Shown: positions 36,459 through 45,654 of the stretch, piece after piece
How the letters are laid out: each line of letters starts with the position of its first letter
How positions within the stretch are numbered: position 1 is the stretch's first letter
Assembly: GCF_023184515.1 (NCBI RefSeq)
Contig: NZ_JAAHBP010000001.1
Span: 186,001-250,000 of the forward strand
DNA length: 64,000 nt
Source: Streptomyces sp. D2-8
GTDB lineage: Bacteria; Actinomycetota; Actinomycetes; Streptomycetales; Streptomycetaceae
Direction: 5' to 3'
Notes under the pieces: generated by a model
Seen by the model: the letters and a program-made list of their open reading frames with translations, nothing else
The model's database searches: none
What the model was told of the DNA's origin: nothing
Made by a program: the position numbers and the translations under genes

Positions 36459-37838
36459 CTACTGCTTGGCGCGGGCCTTCTGCCAGCCGTACCCGACCGC
36501 CGCCAGGGCCAGGACCATCCCGCCCGTCGAGTACAACTGCACCCGCGTGTCCGGCTCCCGGGCCATCAGCACGAAGACCGCGGCCATGCCGGCCAGGGCG
36601 GCCCAGGTCAGGTAGGGGAACGCCCACATGCGTACGGCCAGCTTGTCGGGTGCCTCGCGTTCCAGGCGGCGGCGCAGGCGCAGCTGCGAGACGGCGATGA
36701 AGATCCAGACGACCAGGATCACCGCGCCGATCATGTTCAGCAGCCAGGGGAAGACGTCGTTCGGCCGCCAGTAGCTCAGCAGCACGCACAGGAACCCGAA
36801 GACCGAGGACGCCAGGACGGCGATCCGCGGCACCCCGCCCGAGACACGGCCCAGCCCCTTCGGGCCCTGGCCGCGCTCCACCAGCGAGTAGGCGATGCGG
36901 GAGGCACCGTAGATGTTGGCGTTCATGGCGGACAGCAGGGCCACGAGGACGACCACGTTCATCAGCTGGCCGGCGCCCGGGATGCCGAGCTCGTCGAGGG
37001 CGGCGACGTACGGGCCCTTCTCGACGACCGCCTTGGAGTCCCACGGCACCAGGGTGACGATGACCGCCATCGAGCCGATGTAGAACAGCGCGATGCGCCA
37101 CATCGCCGTACGGACCGCGCTCGCGACGCCCTTGACGGGGTTCTCCGACTCGGCCGCCGCGATGGTGACCGTCTCCAGGCCGCCGTAGGCGAAGACCGAC
37201 GCGAGCAGGCCGATGACCAGGCCCTCGCCGCCGTTCGGCAGGAAGTCCGTGAGGTGACTCGCGCCCGGCGAGTCCGTGCCGGGCAGGATCCCGAGGATCG
37301 CCAGGACACCCAGCACCAGGAACAGGGTGATCGCGCCGACCTTCAGCGCCGCGAACCAGAACTCGAACTCGCCGAAGTTCTTCACGGCCGCGAGGTTCGT
37401 GGCGCAGAAGACGACCATGAACAGCGCCACCCACGCCCACTCCGGCGTACCCGGCAGCCAGCCGCTGACGATCTTCGCGGCGCCGATGCCCTCCAGGCCG
37501 ACGGCCGTGCAGAGCAGCACCCAGAAGGACCAGCCGGCGGTGAATCCGGCCCAGGGGCCGATCGCCCGCTCGGCGTGCGCCGAGAACGACCCCGACGACG
37601 GATACGCGGCCGACATCTCGCCGAGCATCCGCATCACCAGCATCACGAGGACACCGGAGAGGGCGTAGGCGACCACGATCGACGGACCGGCCGCGGCGAT
37701 ACCGGCACCGGAGCCGACGAACAGACCGGCTCCGATCACCCCGCCGAGGGCGATCATCGACAGGTGGCGCTGCTTCAGGCCATGGGAGAGGGAGGCGTCG
37801 TCCGTGGTGGGCGGCGTCCCCGTGGTGGTGCTGGGCAT
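36459..37838 (-). CDS. Amino-acid permease (APC superfamily)
   Basis: 459 residues from ATG 37838; the open frame upstream is not protein-like. About 12 membrane segments are present. The N-terminal signature LSHGLKQRHLSMIALGGVIGAGL and the following GEMSAAYPSSGSF are typical of GABA/proline/aromatic amino-acid permeases. Substrate is not readable. A second permease with clearly related sequence is at 42066. The leader holds a 13-bp perfect hairpin. Confidence 0.92.
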   Translation of the reverse strand: MPSTTTGTPPTTDDASLSHGLKQRHLSMIALGGVIGAGLFVGSGAGIAAAGPSIVVAYALSGVLVMLVMRMLGEMSAAYPSSGSFSAHAERAIGPWAGFTAGWSFWVLLCTAVGLEGIGAAKIVSGWLPGTPEWAWVALFMVVFCATNLAAVKNFGEFEFWFAALKVGAITLFLVLGVLAILGILPGTDSPGASHLTDFLPNGGEGLVIGLLASVFAYGGLETVTIAAAESENPVKGVASAVRTAMWRIALFYIGSMAVIVTLVPWDSKAVVEKGPYVAALDELGIPGAGQLMNVVVLVALLSAMNANIYGASRIAYSLVERGQGPKGLGRVSGGVPRIAVLASSVFGFLCVLLSYWRPNDVFPWLLNMIGAVILVVWIFIAVSQLRLRRRLEREAPDKLAVRMWAFPYLTWAALAGMAAVFVLMAREPDTRVQLYSTGGMVLALAAVGYGWQKARAKQ

Positions 37839-37895
37839 GGGCGCGGCTCGTCCTATGCGTGAGAGGCGTACGAGAGCAAAAACGCCGCCAGTCTC

Positions 37896-37927
37896 GGATG
37901 CCTCTCCGCTCACACGGAGAGGCATCC
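37896..37927 (-). promoter_or_regulatory. Perfect 13-bp hairpin in the permease leader
   Basis: GGATGCCTCTCCG (37896-37908) pairs perfectly with CGGAGAGGCATCC (37915-37927) around a 6-base loop, 58 bases upstream of the permease start. In the minus direction it is followed 14 bases later by GTTTTTG, so attenuation or termination is possible, as is an operator. No known riboswitch fold is recognised. Confidence 0.5.
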
Positions 37928-38347
37928 CACTATGCGGACGGTCGCGTCGCTCTGTGTGGCCGGGCGGCGACCGGCGTGTAGTGCGAGGCGTCGCCCTCGA
38001 TGCCCACGGGGATGTCCCCGGTGACGGCGTAGTGCGCCGGGCCTGGGCAACCATGTTCGCGCCGCCGGAAAAGTGGCCCGGGGCTGCCCGGACGGCGACC
38101 GACGGGCGAGACGGTGGACTCGCTGCCTTTGGCGGAAACCTACAGACGCCTCGATTCCCGCTTCCGTGTCGCATGGCACCCCATCACCGTGACCGGCATC
38201 ACGCCGTACTCGCTGTAACCCGCATCCTTTGTTCGAAGTCGACCAAGCGCCGGTCCACGCCTTTGTCGAGCGCTGACGGTGATCGGCGCGAGGGCGCTGG
38301 GATAGCGTCGCGGTGTCCCGACCGGCCCTCACTCCCGCGGAGTCCCC
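37928..38347. other. Intergenic region between permease and bioY
   Basis: About 420 bases with no convincing gene. Plus-strand frame 38114-38218 reads 34 sense-looking codons ending WHPITVTGITPYSL and a stop; the start is doubtful and no family is recognised, so it may be a remnant. GATAGCG near 38312 could be a -10 element for bioY, but no good -35 is visible. Confidence 0.4.
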
Positions 38348-38929
38348 ATGAGCACCGCTGCCGCCACACCCGCCCGCGCCGGACAGGTCCTCGCCGACCT
38401 GCTCCCCGCCTCCCGAGTCCGGGACGCGGCCCTCGTGCTCGGCGGCGCCGCGCTCACCGGCCTCGCCGCCCAGCTCTCCGTGCCCGTGCCGGGCTCCCCG
38501 GTACCGGTGACCGGCCAGACCTTCGCCGCGCTGCTCGTGGGCACGTCCCTCGGCGCCGGCCGCGGCTTCCTCGCGCTCGCGCTGTACGCCGTGGCGGGCA
38601 TCGCCGGCGTGCCGTGGTTCGCGAGCGGCACTTCCGGTGTCGCCCCCTCCTTCGGCTACATCCTCGGCATGATCCTCGCCGCCACCGTCGTGGGCGCCCT
38701 GGCCCGCCGCGGCGCCGACCGCTCGATGCTGCGCATGGCCGGCACGATGCTCGTGGGCGAGGCCATCATCTACGCGATCGGCGTGCCCTACCTGGCCCTC
38801 GCCGCCGGCATGTCCGCCACCGCCGCGATCGCGGCCGGCCTCACGCCGTTCCTCATCGGCGACGCGGTGAAGGCCGCGCTGGCGATGGGCGCCCTGCCGA
38901 CGGCCTGGAAGTTCGCGAACAAGCGCTGA
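38348..38929 (+). CDS. bioY: BioY-family biotin transporter S component
   Basis: 193 residues, about six membrane segments. BioY landmarks include LAAQLSVPVPGSPVPVTGQTF, SLGAGRGFLALALYAVAGIAG and GYILGMILAA. It is the substrate-binding membrane subunit of an energy-coupling-factor transporter for biotin. No bioM (ATPase) or bioN (T component) lies beside it, so it works alone or with a shared module encoded elsewhere. It ends at a 15-bp hairpin. Confidence 0.93.
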   Translation: MSTAAATPARAGQVLADLLPASRVRDAALVLGGAALTGLAAQLSVPVPGSPVPVTGQTFAALLVGTSLGAGRGFLALALYAVAGIAGVPWFASGTSGVAPSFGYILGMILAATVVGALARRGADRSMLRMAGTMLVGEAIIYAIGVPYLALAAGMSATAAIAAGLTPFLIGDAVKAALAMGALPTAWKFANKR

Positions 38930-38947
38930 CACCGCAGGCGTTGCCGA

Positions 38948-38985
38948 GAGGCCCGCCGGGGGCGCGACGTCCCCCGGCGGGCCTC
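38948..38985. terminator. Terminator between bioY and the LPxTG gene
   Basis: A perfect 15-bp stem (38948-38962 and 38971-38985) with an 8-base loop, followed by TTGTC. It sits between convergent genes. Confidence 0.8.
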
Positions 38986-39016
38986 TTGTCGTCCGCACGG
39001 TTTGTCGTCCGCACGG
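38986..39016. repeat. Tandem duplication of 16 bases
   Basis: TTGTCGTCCGCACGG occurs twice (38986-39000 and 39002-39016), period 16. It lies right behind the bioY terminator and before the end of the LPxTG gene. It looks like a recent local duplication. Confidence 0.8.
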
Positions 39017-39033
39017 CGCGACAGGGGGCCGGT

Positions 39034-39759
39034 TCAGTCCTCCTGAGCCCCCGGCCGCCGCCGCTGCGACCACCACATTCCGGCCACGCCCGCCGCGAGC
39101 AGCGACGCGCCGACCGCACCCAGCGGCAGCACGTCACGGGCCGGACCGGTCTTCGGCAGCTCCTTGCCGCCCGGGCCCGCCGGCTCGTTGTCCGTGCCGA
39201 GCAGCAGGGGAGTGGCCGGAGCGTCCGGCGACGGGTTGCTCGTGCCGAACGGCACCGGGCCCTGCTGCCAGAACGTCCTCTTCCCGTCGCTCGCCTGCAC
39301 CGGCAGGCAGATCTTCCCGGTCTTGCCGAGGTCGAACGTCGCGTCGACGGCGTACGACTTCGACTTACCGGCCGCGAGATTGTCGATCGGGCATGCGAAT
39401 CCGCTGTTCGAACCCTCCGGAAGTCCGTTCTCGGGTATCGCCGAACATCCCTCGACACCCTTGACGACAAGCCCGTCGAAACCGACGACCAACAGCCTGA
39501 TCTTCCCGCTGTCCTTGCTCCCCTCGTTCTTCACCGTGGCGGTAATAGCCGTCTTTTCCGAACCGTTGTCGACCGAGATCTTCTCGGGCAGCAGCGTGGT
39601 GAGCTTCACGCCCGCGGGCGCCTCGCCGACTACCTTTCCCCCCTTGCTGCTTGCGGGTCCCTCGTCCTCTGCGCCGGCCGTGCCGGAAAGGATCATCATC
39701 GCCGAGAAAGATGCCATGACCAGCGATCCCGTGACCGCTGTCGTACGACGAGAACTCAT
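39034..39759 (-). CDS. LPxTG cell-wall-anchored protein
   Basis: 241 residues from ATG 39759, with GGGGGA upstream. A signal peptide ends near AGA-ED. The mature part is an Ig-like beta domain (VDNGSEKTAITATVKN through SYAVDATFDL) with two cysteines, then a Pro/Gly linker. The sorting signal is complete: LPKTG near residue 209, a hydrophobic stretch and a basic tail (SQRRRPG). LPKTG rather than the LAXTG of class E substrates indicates a class-A/B-like or unassigned sortase. Function on the surface is unknown. Confidence 0.88.
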   Translation of the reverse strand: MSSRRTTAVTGSLVMASFSAMMILSGTAGAEDEGPASSKGGKVVGEAPAGVKLTTLLPEKISVDNGSEKTAITATVKNEGSKDSGKIRLLVVGFDGLVVKGVEGCSAIPENGLPEGSNSGFACPIDNLAAGKSKSYAVDATFDLGKTGKICLPVQASDGKRTFWQQGPVPFGTSNPSPDAPATPLLLGTDNEPAGPGGKELPKTGPARDVLPLGAVGASLLAAGVAGMWWSQRRRPGAQED

Positions 39760-39914
39760 GTTCGTCCCCCCTCGCGTCCCCCTGGGCTGCGCCTGAATTC
39801 GCAGCACTGAAAGAGGTACCACAAGTTTTCGCCGCACTATCCTGGTACGGCGCGAAGTGTGACCGTTGTGTTTCACTGGAGTCGGTCGCGGCGTCGTGGA
39901 GGGGGTGCAGCGGA

Positions 39915-41984
39915 TTGCCGGGGAATGCGAACAGCGGCGGTGTTCCAGGGATATTGGTGACGGGACGCTATCGGTTGGTCGAAAGTATCGGCCAGGGGGG
40001 AATGGGGCGGGTGTGGCGAGCCGCCGACGAAATACTCGACCGGCCGGTCGCCGTCAAGGAAATGCGTATCGACGGTCTCGACGCGGAGGACAGCAGGACC
40101 CGCCGCGAACGCACCCTGCGCGAGGCGAGGGCCACGGCCCGGATCGACCACCCCAACGTCGTACGGGTGTACGACGTGGTCGACGAAGGTGAACGCCTGT
40201 GGATCGTCATGGAGTTGGTGGCGGGCCGCTCCCTCGAACGGATCCTCGCGGAGACGGGCCCCCTGGGCCCCGGCGAGACGGCCCGCGTCGGACTCGGTCT
40301 GGTCGCGGCGCTGCGGCAGGTGCATGAACGGGGCGTACTGCACCGCGACATCAAGCCCGGAAACGTGCTCGTGGAGCACGCGTACGGGGTGGCCGGATCG
40401 GGACGCGGCAACGGCACCGGTTCCGGCCCCGGACGGCGCGTCGTCCTCACGGACTTCGGCATCGCCGCGATCCAGGACGCCAAGGCGCTCACGATGGTCG
40501 GCATGCTGGTCGGCTCGCCCGACTACATGGCCCCCGAGCGCATCTCCGGCCGCCCCCAGGGCCCACCCTCCGACATCTGGTCCCTCGGCGCGACCCTCTG
40601 CGCGGCCCTGGGCGGTCGCTCCCCGTTCTCCCGCGACACCACGCTGGCGACCCTGCACGCGGTCCTGTACGAGGAACCGGAACTCCCCGCCGCTTCGGGC
40701 CCGTTGCGGGACATCCTGACGTCCCTGCTGGCCAAGGAGCCGACGGCTCGCCCGGACCTGGAGGCACTGGAGTCGGCGCTGGAACCGGTGGCGTTTCCGG
40801 CCCCGACCCCGACGGTCGCGGTGGGGCTGCGGGAGGCGGAACCGGAGCGAGCACGGGAGCCGGAACCGGAGTTCGCGTCGGCCCATGAGCCCGCGCCGAG
40901 TCCGGACCTCGCGTCCACCCCGGACCTCGCGTCCGCCCATGAGCCCGCGCCGGGTCCGGACCTCGCGTCCGCCCCGGACCCGGAACCCCTTGGAGGGCAA
41001 CAACCAGCTCCGGAAGGGCAGTCGCGGACACCCCTCCCCGCACCCCCACGGGAGTCACCCACTCCCGCCTGCCTCCCGGCTCCCGGTCCCGCCGATCCAC
41101 GGGACCCCCGCCGGCACCACCACGCCACACCTGCACTCACACCCACGGAAGCCGCCGCGAAGGCCCAGCCGGTGGCGGCCGTTTCGGAAAGCCGAGCCGG
41201 CGGCGCCACCCACCGCCGGAGCCCCGTCTCCCTCACCCGCGCACAAGCGGAGACCGAGCGCCGCCCCCGCCCCAGACCCGTGCCGATGCCGCCGGGCGAA
41301 CTCCCAGGCCCCGCCGCCCCGGTCACCCCTCGCCGCCGCCCCCGTTCCCGTACCGGCGCAGGGCGTCGCCGCTACGTGCTCGCCGCCGCGGCAGCCGCCC
41401 TCGCCCTCGCCGGGACCGTCGCCGGAATCCTGCTGGCGACGTCATCAGGCTCTCCGGGCGGTGACGACACCCCCCGCGCCGGATCCTCGGCGTCCGCGCC
41501 GGCCACCACCGGCGGTACCACCCCCTCGCCCACCGTCGAGGGCACCACCAGGCCGCAGACGCTGCCGCCCGGTACGCACCGGGAGGCCGGCGGGTTCGCC
41601 TGGGCGACGCCCGAAGGCTGGCGGCGGGACGTGAAGACGGGCGCGGAGGTGCACTACACCTCCCCGGACGGAGCCCAGGAGCTGGTCGGCAAGTCCTCCC
41701 TGGCCCGCGGCGACCTGCTGGAGACCTGGCAGACCTCGGAGCGCAACGCCCACCAGGGCCAGGACTACCGCAAGGTCCGCCTGGAGGAGACGACGTTCCG
41801 CGGCCACCCGGCGGTGGTCTGGGAGTACACGTTCACGCTGAAGGGCGTGCACTGGCACGCCCGCCTGCTCGGCTTCAACGTGACCGGCAAGTCGTACCAG
41901 GTGAACACGTGGTACCAGGCCGGGATCGAGCAGGAGGCTCTCGCCGTCTACGAGGAGGTCAAGGACGGTTTCACGGTGCTGTAG
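39915..41984 (+). CDS. Membrane Ser/Thr protein kinase (Hanks type)
   Basis: 689 residues. Kinase domain about 17-290: GQGGMG loop, Lys48 (VAVKEM), catalytic HRDIKPGN with Asp145, DFG at 180-182, and APE. A Gly/Ser-rich insert (160-174) separates the HRD and DFG parts. A long Pro/Ala/Glu linker (about 300-470) contains a tandem repeat. One membrane helix follows (YVLAAAAAALALAGTVAGILLA), then a small extracytoplasmic domain (about 555-689) with aromatic and charged residues. The start is uncertain: TTG 39915 has GGAGGGGG 13 bases upstream; no ATG is well placed. Confidence 0.87.
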   Translation: MPGNANSGGVPGILVTGRYRLVESIGQGGMGRVWRAADEILDRPVAVKEMRIDGLDAEDSRTRRERTLREARATARIDHPNVVRVYDVVDEGERLWIVMELVAGRSLERILAETGPLGPGETARVGLGLVAALRQVHERGVLHRDIKPGNVLVEHAYGVAGSGRGNGTGSGPGRRVVLTDFGIAAIQDAKALTMVGMLVGSPDYMAPERISGRPQGPPSDIWSLGATLCAALGGRSPFSRDTTLATLHAVLYEEPELPAASGPLRDILTSLLAKEPTARPDLEALESALEPVAFPAPTPTVAVGLREAEPERAREPEPEFASAHEPAPSPDLASTPDLASAHEPAPGPDLASAPDPEPLGGQQPAPEGQSRTPLPAPPRESPTPACLPAPGPADPRDPRRHHHATPALTPTEAAAKAQPVAAVSESRAGGATHRRSPVSLTRAQAETERRPRPRPVPMPPGELPGPAAPVTPRRRPRSRTGAGRRRYVLAAAAAALALAGTVAGILLATSSGSPGGDDTPRAGSSASAPATTGGTTPSPTVEGTTRPQTLPPGTHREAGGFAWATPEGWRRDVKTGAEVHYTSPDGAQELVGKSSLARGDLLETWQTSERNAHQGQDYRKVRLEETTFRGHPAVVWEYTFTLKGVHWHARLLGFNVTGKSYQVNTWYQAGIEQEALAVYEEVKDGFTVL
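40875..40979 (+). repeat. 54-base tandem repeat in the kinase linker
   Basis: Units 40875-40928 and 40929-40979 (the second slightly short) encode HEPAP-SPDLAS-type 18-residue repeats in the linker between kinase domain and membrane helix. They differ by a few bases, so the duplication is probably recent and may vary between strains. Confidence 0.8.
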
Positions 41985-42065
41985 GCAGACGTAAGGGGTC
42001 TGCGGCGCGTGCGGCAGCACGCACCACGGGCCCCCGTTCACGACGAACGGCGAGCGGCCGGAGGA

Positions 42066-43556
42066 TCAGCCGGCCGACACCTTGTTGCGCTCCTCAGTCG
42101 GAACCTGCGAGGCGTCGGCGGCCGGCCGTCCCCCACGCAGTCCCTTCTTCACGAAGGCGATGGCGAGCACCACCGCCGCGACGAGCAGCGACAGCAGGAT
42201 GGTCTGGCGCCCGTCGTGCTCGGTGTCGGTGAGCATGTAGCCGAGGATGAACACGATCAGCGCGGCGGTCGCCCAGGTCAGATACGGGTACAGCCACATC
42301 TTCACCACGAGCTTCTCGGGCGCCTCGGCCTTGATGATCTTCCGCATGCGCAGCTGGGAGAAGCAGATCACCAGCCACACGAACAGGGCGACCGCGCCGC
42401 TGGAGTTCACGAGGAAGAGGAAGACGGAGTCCGGGAACTTGTAGTTGAAGAAGACGGCGACGAAGCCGAAGGCGACGGAGGCGAGGATCGCCGTGCGCGG
42501 CACGCCGTTGGAGGTCGTGCGGGCGAAGGCCTTCGGCGCGTCGCCGCGCTGACCGAGGGAGAAGGCCATGCGGGAGGCCGTGTAGAGGCCGGAGTTGAGA
42601 CAGGACAGCACCGAGGTCAGCACGATGAAGTTCATGATCTGACCGGCGTGCGCGATGCCGAGGGAGTCGAGCGCGGCGACGTAGGAGCCGTCCTTGGTGA
42701 TGGACTTGCTGTCCCACGGCAGCAGGCACACGACGACGGCGATCGAGCCGAGGTAGAAGACGGCGACACGCCAGATGATGCTGTTGGTGGCCTTGGTGAC
42801 GGCCTGCCGCGGGTTCTCGGACTCACCGGCGGCCAGGGTGGCGATCTCGCTGCCCATGAAGGAGAACACGACGAGCAGCACACCGGTGAGGATGGCGCCG
42901 GCCCCGTTGGGCAGGAAGCCGCCGTGCTGGGTGAGGTTGCTCAGCCCGGCCTGCTCACTGTCCACGCCCGGCAGCAGCCCGAAGACGGCCAGCCCGCCGA
43001 TGACGATGAACGCGGCGATGGCGACGACCTTGATGCCCGCGAACCAGAACTCGAACTCGCCGTAGGAGGCGACGGAGACGAGGTTGGTGGCGGTCAGCAC
43101 CACCATCACGATCAGGGCCCAGCCCCACTGGGGCACGGCCGGTATCCACCCCTCGAGGATCACGGCTCCGGCGGTCGCCTCGACCGCCAGCACGACGACC
43201 CAGAAGAACCAGTACAGCCAGCCGATGGAGAAACCGGCCCACGACCCGAGGGCCCGGTCGGCGTGCGCGGAGAAGGAACCCGAGGTCGGGTTGGCGGCCG
43301 ACATCTCACCGAGCATCCGCATCACCAGCACCACGAGCGTGCCGACGAGGGCGTACGACAGCAGGATGCCGGGCCCGGCGGTGGCGATACCGGAGCTGGA
43401 CCCCACGAAGAGTCCGGCGCCGATGACACCGCCGATGGCGATCATCGAAAGATGACGATTCTTGAGCCCGGCCTGCAGCCCGGAGCCCTCGGCTCCGGGT
43501 TCTCCGGGCCCTCCGGGGTCGTTTCCGGTCTGGTTCAGAGTCGGCTGCGAGGTCAT
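42066..43556 (-). CDS. Amino-acid permease (APC superfamily), second copy
   Basis: 496 residues from ATG 43556; 27 upstream codons of the open frame are not used. It has 12 membrane segments and the same LKNRHLSMIAIGGVIGAGLFVG opening as the permease at 36459. The two share extensive similarity but differ in several loops and in the C-terminal tail, so they are paralogues about 5 kb apart. Substrate is not readable; GABA, aromatic and basic amino acids are all possible. Confidence 0.92.
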   Translation of the reverse strand: MTSQPTLNQTGNDPGGPGEPGAEGSGLQAGLKNRHLSMIAIGGVIGAGLFVGSSSGIATAGPGILLSYALVGTLVVLVMRMLGEMSAANPTSGSFSAHADRALGSWAGFSIGWLYWFFWVVVLAVEATAGAVILEGWIPAVPQWGWALIVMVVLTATNLVSVASYGEFEFWFAGIKVVAIAAFIVIGGLAVFGLLPGVDSEQAGLSNLTQHGGFLPNGAGAILTGVLLVVFSFMGSEIATLAAGESENPRQAVTKATNSIIWRVAVFYLGSIAVVVCLLPWDSKSITKDGSYVAALDSLGIAHAGQIMNFIVLTSVLSCLNSGLYTASRMAFSLGQRGDAPKAFARTTSNGVPRTAILASVAFGFVAVFFNYKFPDSVFLFLVNSSGAVALFVWLVICFSQLRMRKIIKAEAPEKLVVKMWLYPYLTWATAALIVFILGYMLTDTEHDGRQTILLSLLVAAVVLAIAFVKKGLRGGRPAADASQVPTEERNKVSAG

Positions 43557-43835
43557 GGAACGGTTTTCCTTTGCGCCGGGGAGCTGTACTTCCGTACGAA
43601 CCGCACAAGCCGCACGAACGAGGGTGTGTCGCGGCATGACGGTGCACGGGGGCCCCGTACGAGCGATGTACGAGTTGGACCAGTGAATCGGAGGTGAATG
43701 AGCAAGAGAACCTTTGAATCAAGATTGTTACTTGAGGTTTTCCTGATGTTCAGTAATGTGGCTCACACGCGCCTCGGGTTTTCGTGAGCGCCACCCCGCG
43801 CACTTTCCCCGAAACACCCGTGTCACACTCGTCCC

Positions 43836-44321
43836 ATGCGCGTGTACCTCGGCTCGGACCATGCGGGCTACGAACTCAAGAACCATCTCGTCGAGTGGCT
43901 GAAGGAGGCGGGTCACGACCCCGTCGACTGCGGCCCGCACATCTACGACGCCCAGGACGACTACCCGCCCTTCTGCCTCCGCGCAGCGGAGCGCACGGCC
44001 GCGGACCCCGACGCCCTCGGCGTCGTCATCGGCGGCTCGGGCAACGGCGAGCAGATCGCGGCGAACAAGGTCAAGGGCGTCCGAGCCGCCCTCGCCTGGA
44101 GCGAGGAGACGGCGTCCCTGGGCCGCCAGCACAACAACGCGAACGTCGTCGCGGTGGGCGCGCGCATGCACTCGCAGGACGAGGCGACGAAGTTCGTGGA
44201 GACCTTCCTCGGCACGCCGTTCTCCGGTGACGAACGTCATATCCGCCGGATCGACATGCTGTCCGCCTACGAAACGACCGGCGACCTGCCCCCGATCCCG
44301 CCGCACCACCCGCAGCAGTAA
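43836..44321 (+). CDS. rpiB: Ribose-5-phosphate isomerase B
   Basis: 161 residues of the RpiB/LacAB family, interconverting ribulose-5-phosphate and ribose-5-phosphate in the pentose phosphate pathway. SDHAGYELK and GGSGNGE are conserved; the base position in the latter is occupied as in mycobacterial RpiB, which lacks the E. coli Cys. It uses D-ribulose-5-phosphate, the expected product of the ribulokinase-like enzyme at 32679, but stands 9 kb from it and is not in its operon. A 9-bp hairpin follows. Confidence 0.95.
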   Translation: MRVYLGSDHAGYELKNHLVEWLKEAGHDPVDCGPHIYDAQDDYPPFCLRAAERTAADPDALGVVIGGSGNGEQIAANKVKGVRAALAWSEETASLGRQHNNANVVAVGARMHSQDEATKFVETFLGTPFSGDERHIRRIDMLSAYETTGDLPPIPPHHPQQ

Positions 44322-44327
44322 CCCGAG

Positions 44328-44350
44328 CTGCCGGTCGGGCCGACCGGCAG
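44328..44350. terminator. Hairpin after rpiB
   Basis: CTGCCGGTC (44328-44336) pairs with GACCGGCAG (44342-44350) across a 5-base loop, a few bases after the stop codon. Confidence 0.65.
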
Positions 44351-44831
44351 GACCCACGCCCGATCCACGTCGGACGGGCGGTGCCTCGGCCGCAGGGCTC
44401 GGTTTCCGAGCTCTGCGCGCGGGCCGGGACGCGGCGTGCTGAGCACCGCACGGGGCGGGCGCCCCGCGGAGCCCGCCGCCCGGACCCGCCCGGGGTTTCC
44501 GTCGCCGAGCCCCATGCGGGGCCGGCACCGGCACCCGGTGCGAAGGCCGCGCCGGAGCCTCAGGCACGAACCCGGCACCGGGTCGGCCCCGAGTCCAAGC
44601 GGGTCCGGCTGAGGCGCGAGGGTGCGGCGTCCGACCCGAACTCGGGGCCCGGGCCCGGGCGGCGGGGGTGGCACGGACGTGCACGGAGGGCCGGGGCGCA
44701 GCCCGCGAGGGGTGCAGGGGACGGAGTCCCGCCGGGGATTCGGGGCGGGCCCCGGGGCAGGTCGGCCTCAGCGTCTTGACGAACCGAGTCGGGCGGGTGG
44801 TGGGCGCAGGCAACGATCACAGGGAGCACCC
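44351..44831. other. GC-rich intergenic region without a gene
   Basis: About 480 bases before the DNA glycosylase gene. Open frames here are Pro/Gly/Arg-rich and look like GC artefacts. Several G/C inverted stretches are present but no clear regulatory motif; a promoter for the glycosylase would be expected near 44780-44820 but is not obvious. Confidence 0.5.
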
Positions 44832-45641
44832 GTGCCGGAAGGCCACACCATCCACCGCCTGGCCCAGGACTACGCCGCCGCCTTCCTCGGCACAGAACCC
44901 CGCACCACCAGCCCCCAGGGCAAGTTCACCGCCGCCGCCGAGCTCCTCACCGGCACGGAACTCACCCGCACGGAAGCCCACGGCAAGCACCTCTTCCTCG
45001 GCTTCCGCGACACCGACTGGATCCACATCCACCTCGGCCTCTTCGGCAAGGTCACCTTCGGCCCGGCCCCCGAACCGCCCCCCACCGACACCGTCCGTCT
45101 CCGCCTGGCGAACGACACCACCTACGTGGACCTGCGGGGCCCCACCACCTGCGCCCTCATCACGCCCCCGGAGAAGCAGGCGATACACGACCGCCTGGGC
45201 CCCGACCCCCTCCGCGACGACGCCGACCCGGACACCGCGTACCGCCGCGTCACCCGCAGCCGTACGACGATCGCCGCACTCCTCATGGACCAGAAGGTCA
45301 TCGCCGGCGTCGGAAACGTCTACCGCGCGGAGGTCCTCTTCCGGCACCGCATCGACCCGTACCGCGCCGGCAAGGACATCACCCCCACCGAGTGGCACGC
45401 GATCTGGACCGACCTCGTCGACCTCATGCGCGAGGGCGTCCGCAACAACCGCATCGACACCGTCCGCCCGGAGCACACGCCGGAGGCGATGGGCCGCCCG
45501 CCCCGCGTGGACGATCACGGCGGCGAGGTGTACGTCTACCGCAGGGCCGACCTGCCCTGCCACATCTGCGGCGGCGAGATCCGCACCGCCGGCCTCGCCG
45601 CCCGCAACCTCTTCTGGTGCCCGGCCTGCCAACGCCCCTGA
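44832..45641 (+). CDS. Fpg/Nei-family DNA glycosylase
   Basis: 269 residues. After initiator removal the protein begins PEGHT, the catalytic Pro/Glu pair of formamidopyrimidine-DNA glycosylase/endonuclease VIII enzymes, which excise oxidised bases and cut the abasic site. The helix-two-turn-helix lies near QKVIAGVGNVYRAEVLF. The C-terminal zinc finger is CHICG and CPAC. PEGHT resembles Nei rather than Fpg (PELPE). The GTG start follows AGGGAGCACCC. Substrate choice among oxidised pyrimidines is not readable. Confidence 0.92.
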   Translation: MPEGHTIHRLAQDYAAAFLGTEPRTTSPQGKFTAAAELLTGTELTRTEAHGKHLFLGFRDTDWIHIHLGLFGKVTFGPAPEPPPTDTVRLRLANDTTYVDLRGPTTCALITPPEKQAIHDRLGPDPLRDDADPDTAYRRVTRSRTTIAALLMDQKVIAGVGNVYRAEVLFRHRIDPYRAGKDITPTEWHAIWTDLVDLMREGVRNNRIDTVRPEHTPEAMGRPPRVDDHGGEVYVYRRADLPCHICGGEIRTAGLAARNLFWCPACQRP

Positions 45642-45654
45642 AACCGCCCGGGCG

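Noticed and set aside
44351..44831. Long GC-rich frames before the DNA glycosylase gene
   Set aside because: Composition is Pro/Gly/Arg only, with no start signals or recognisable segments.
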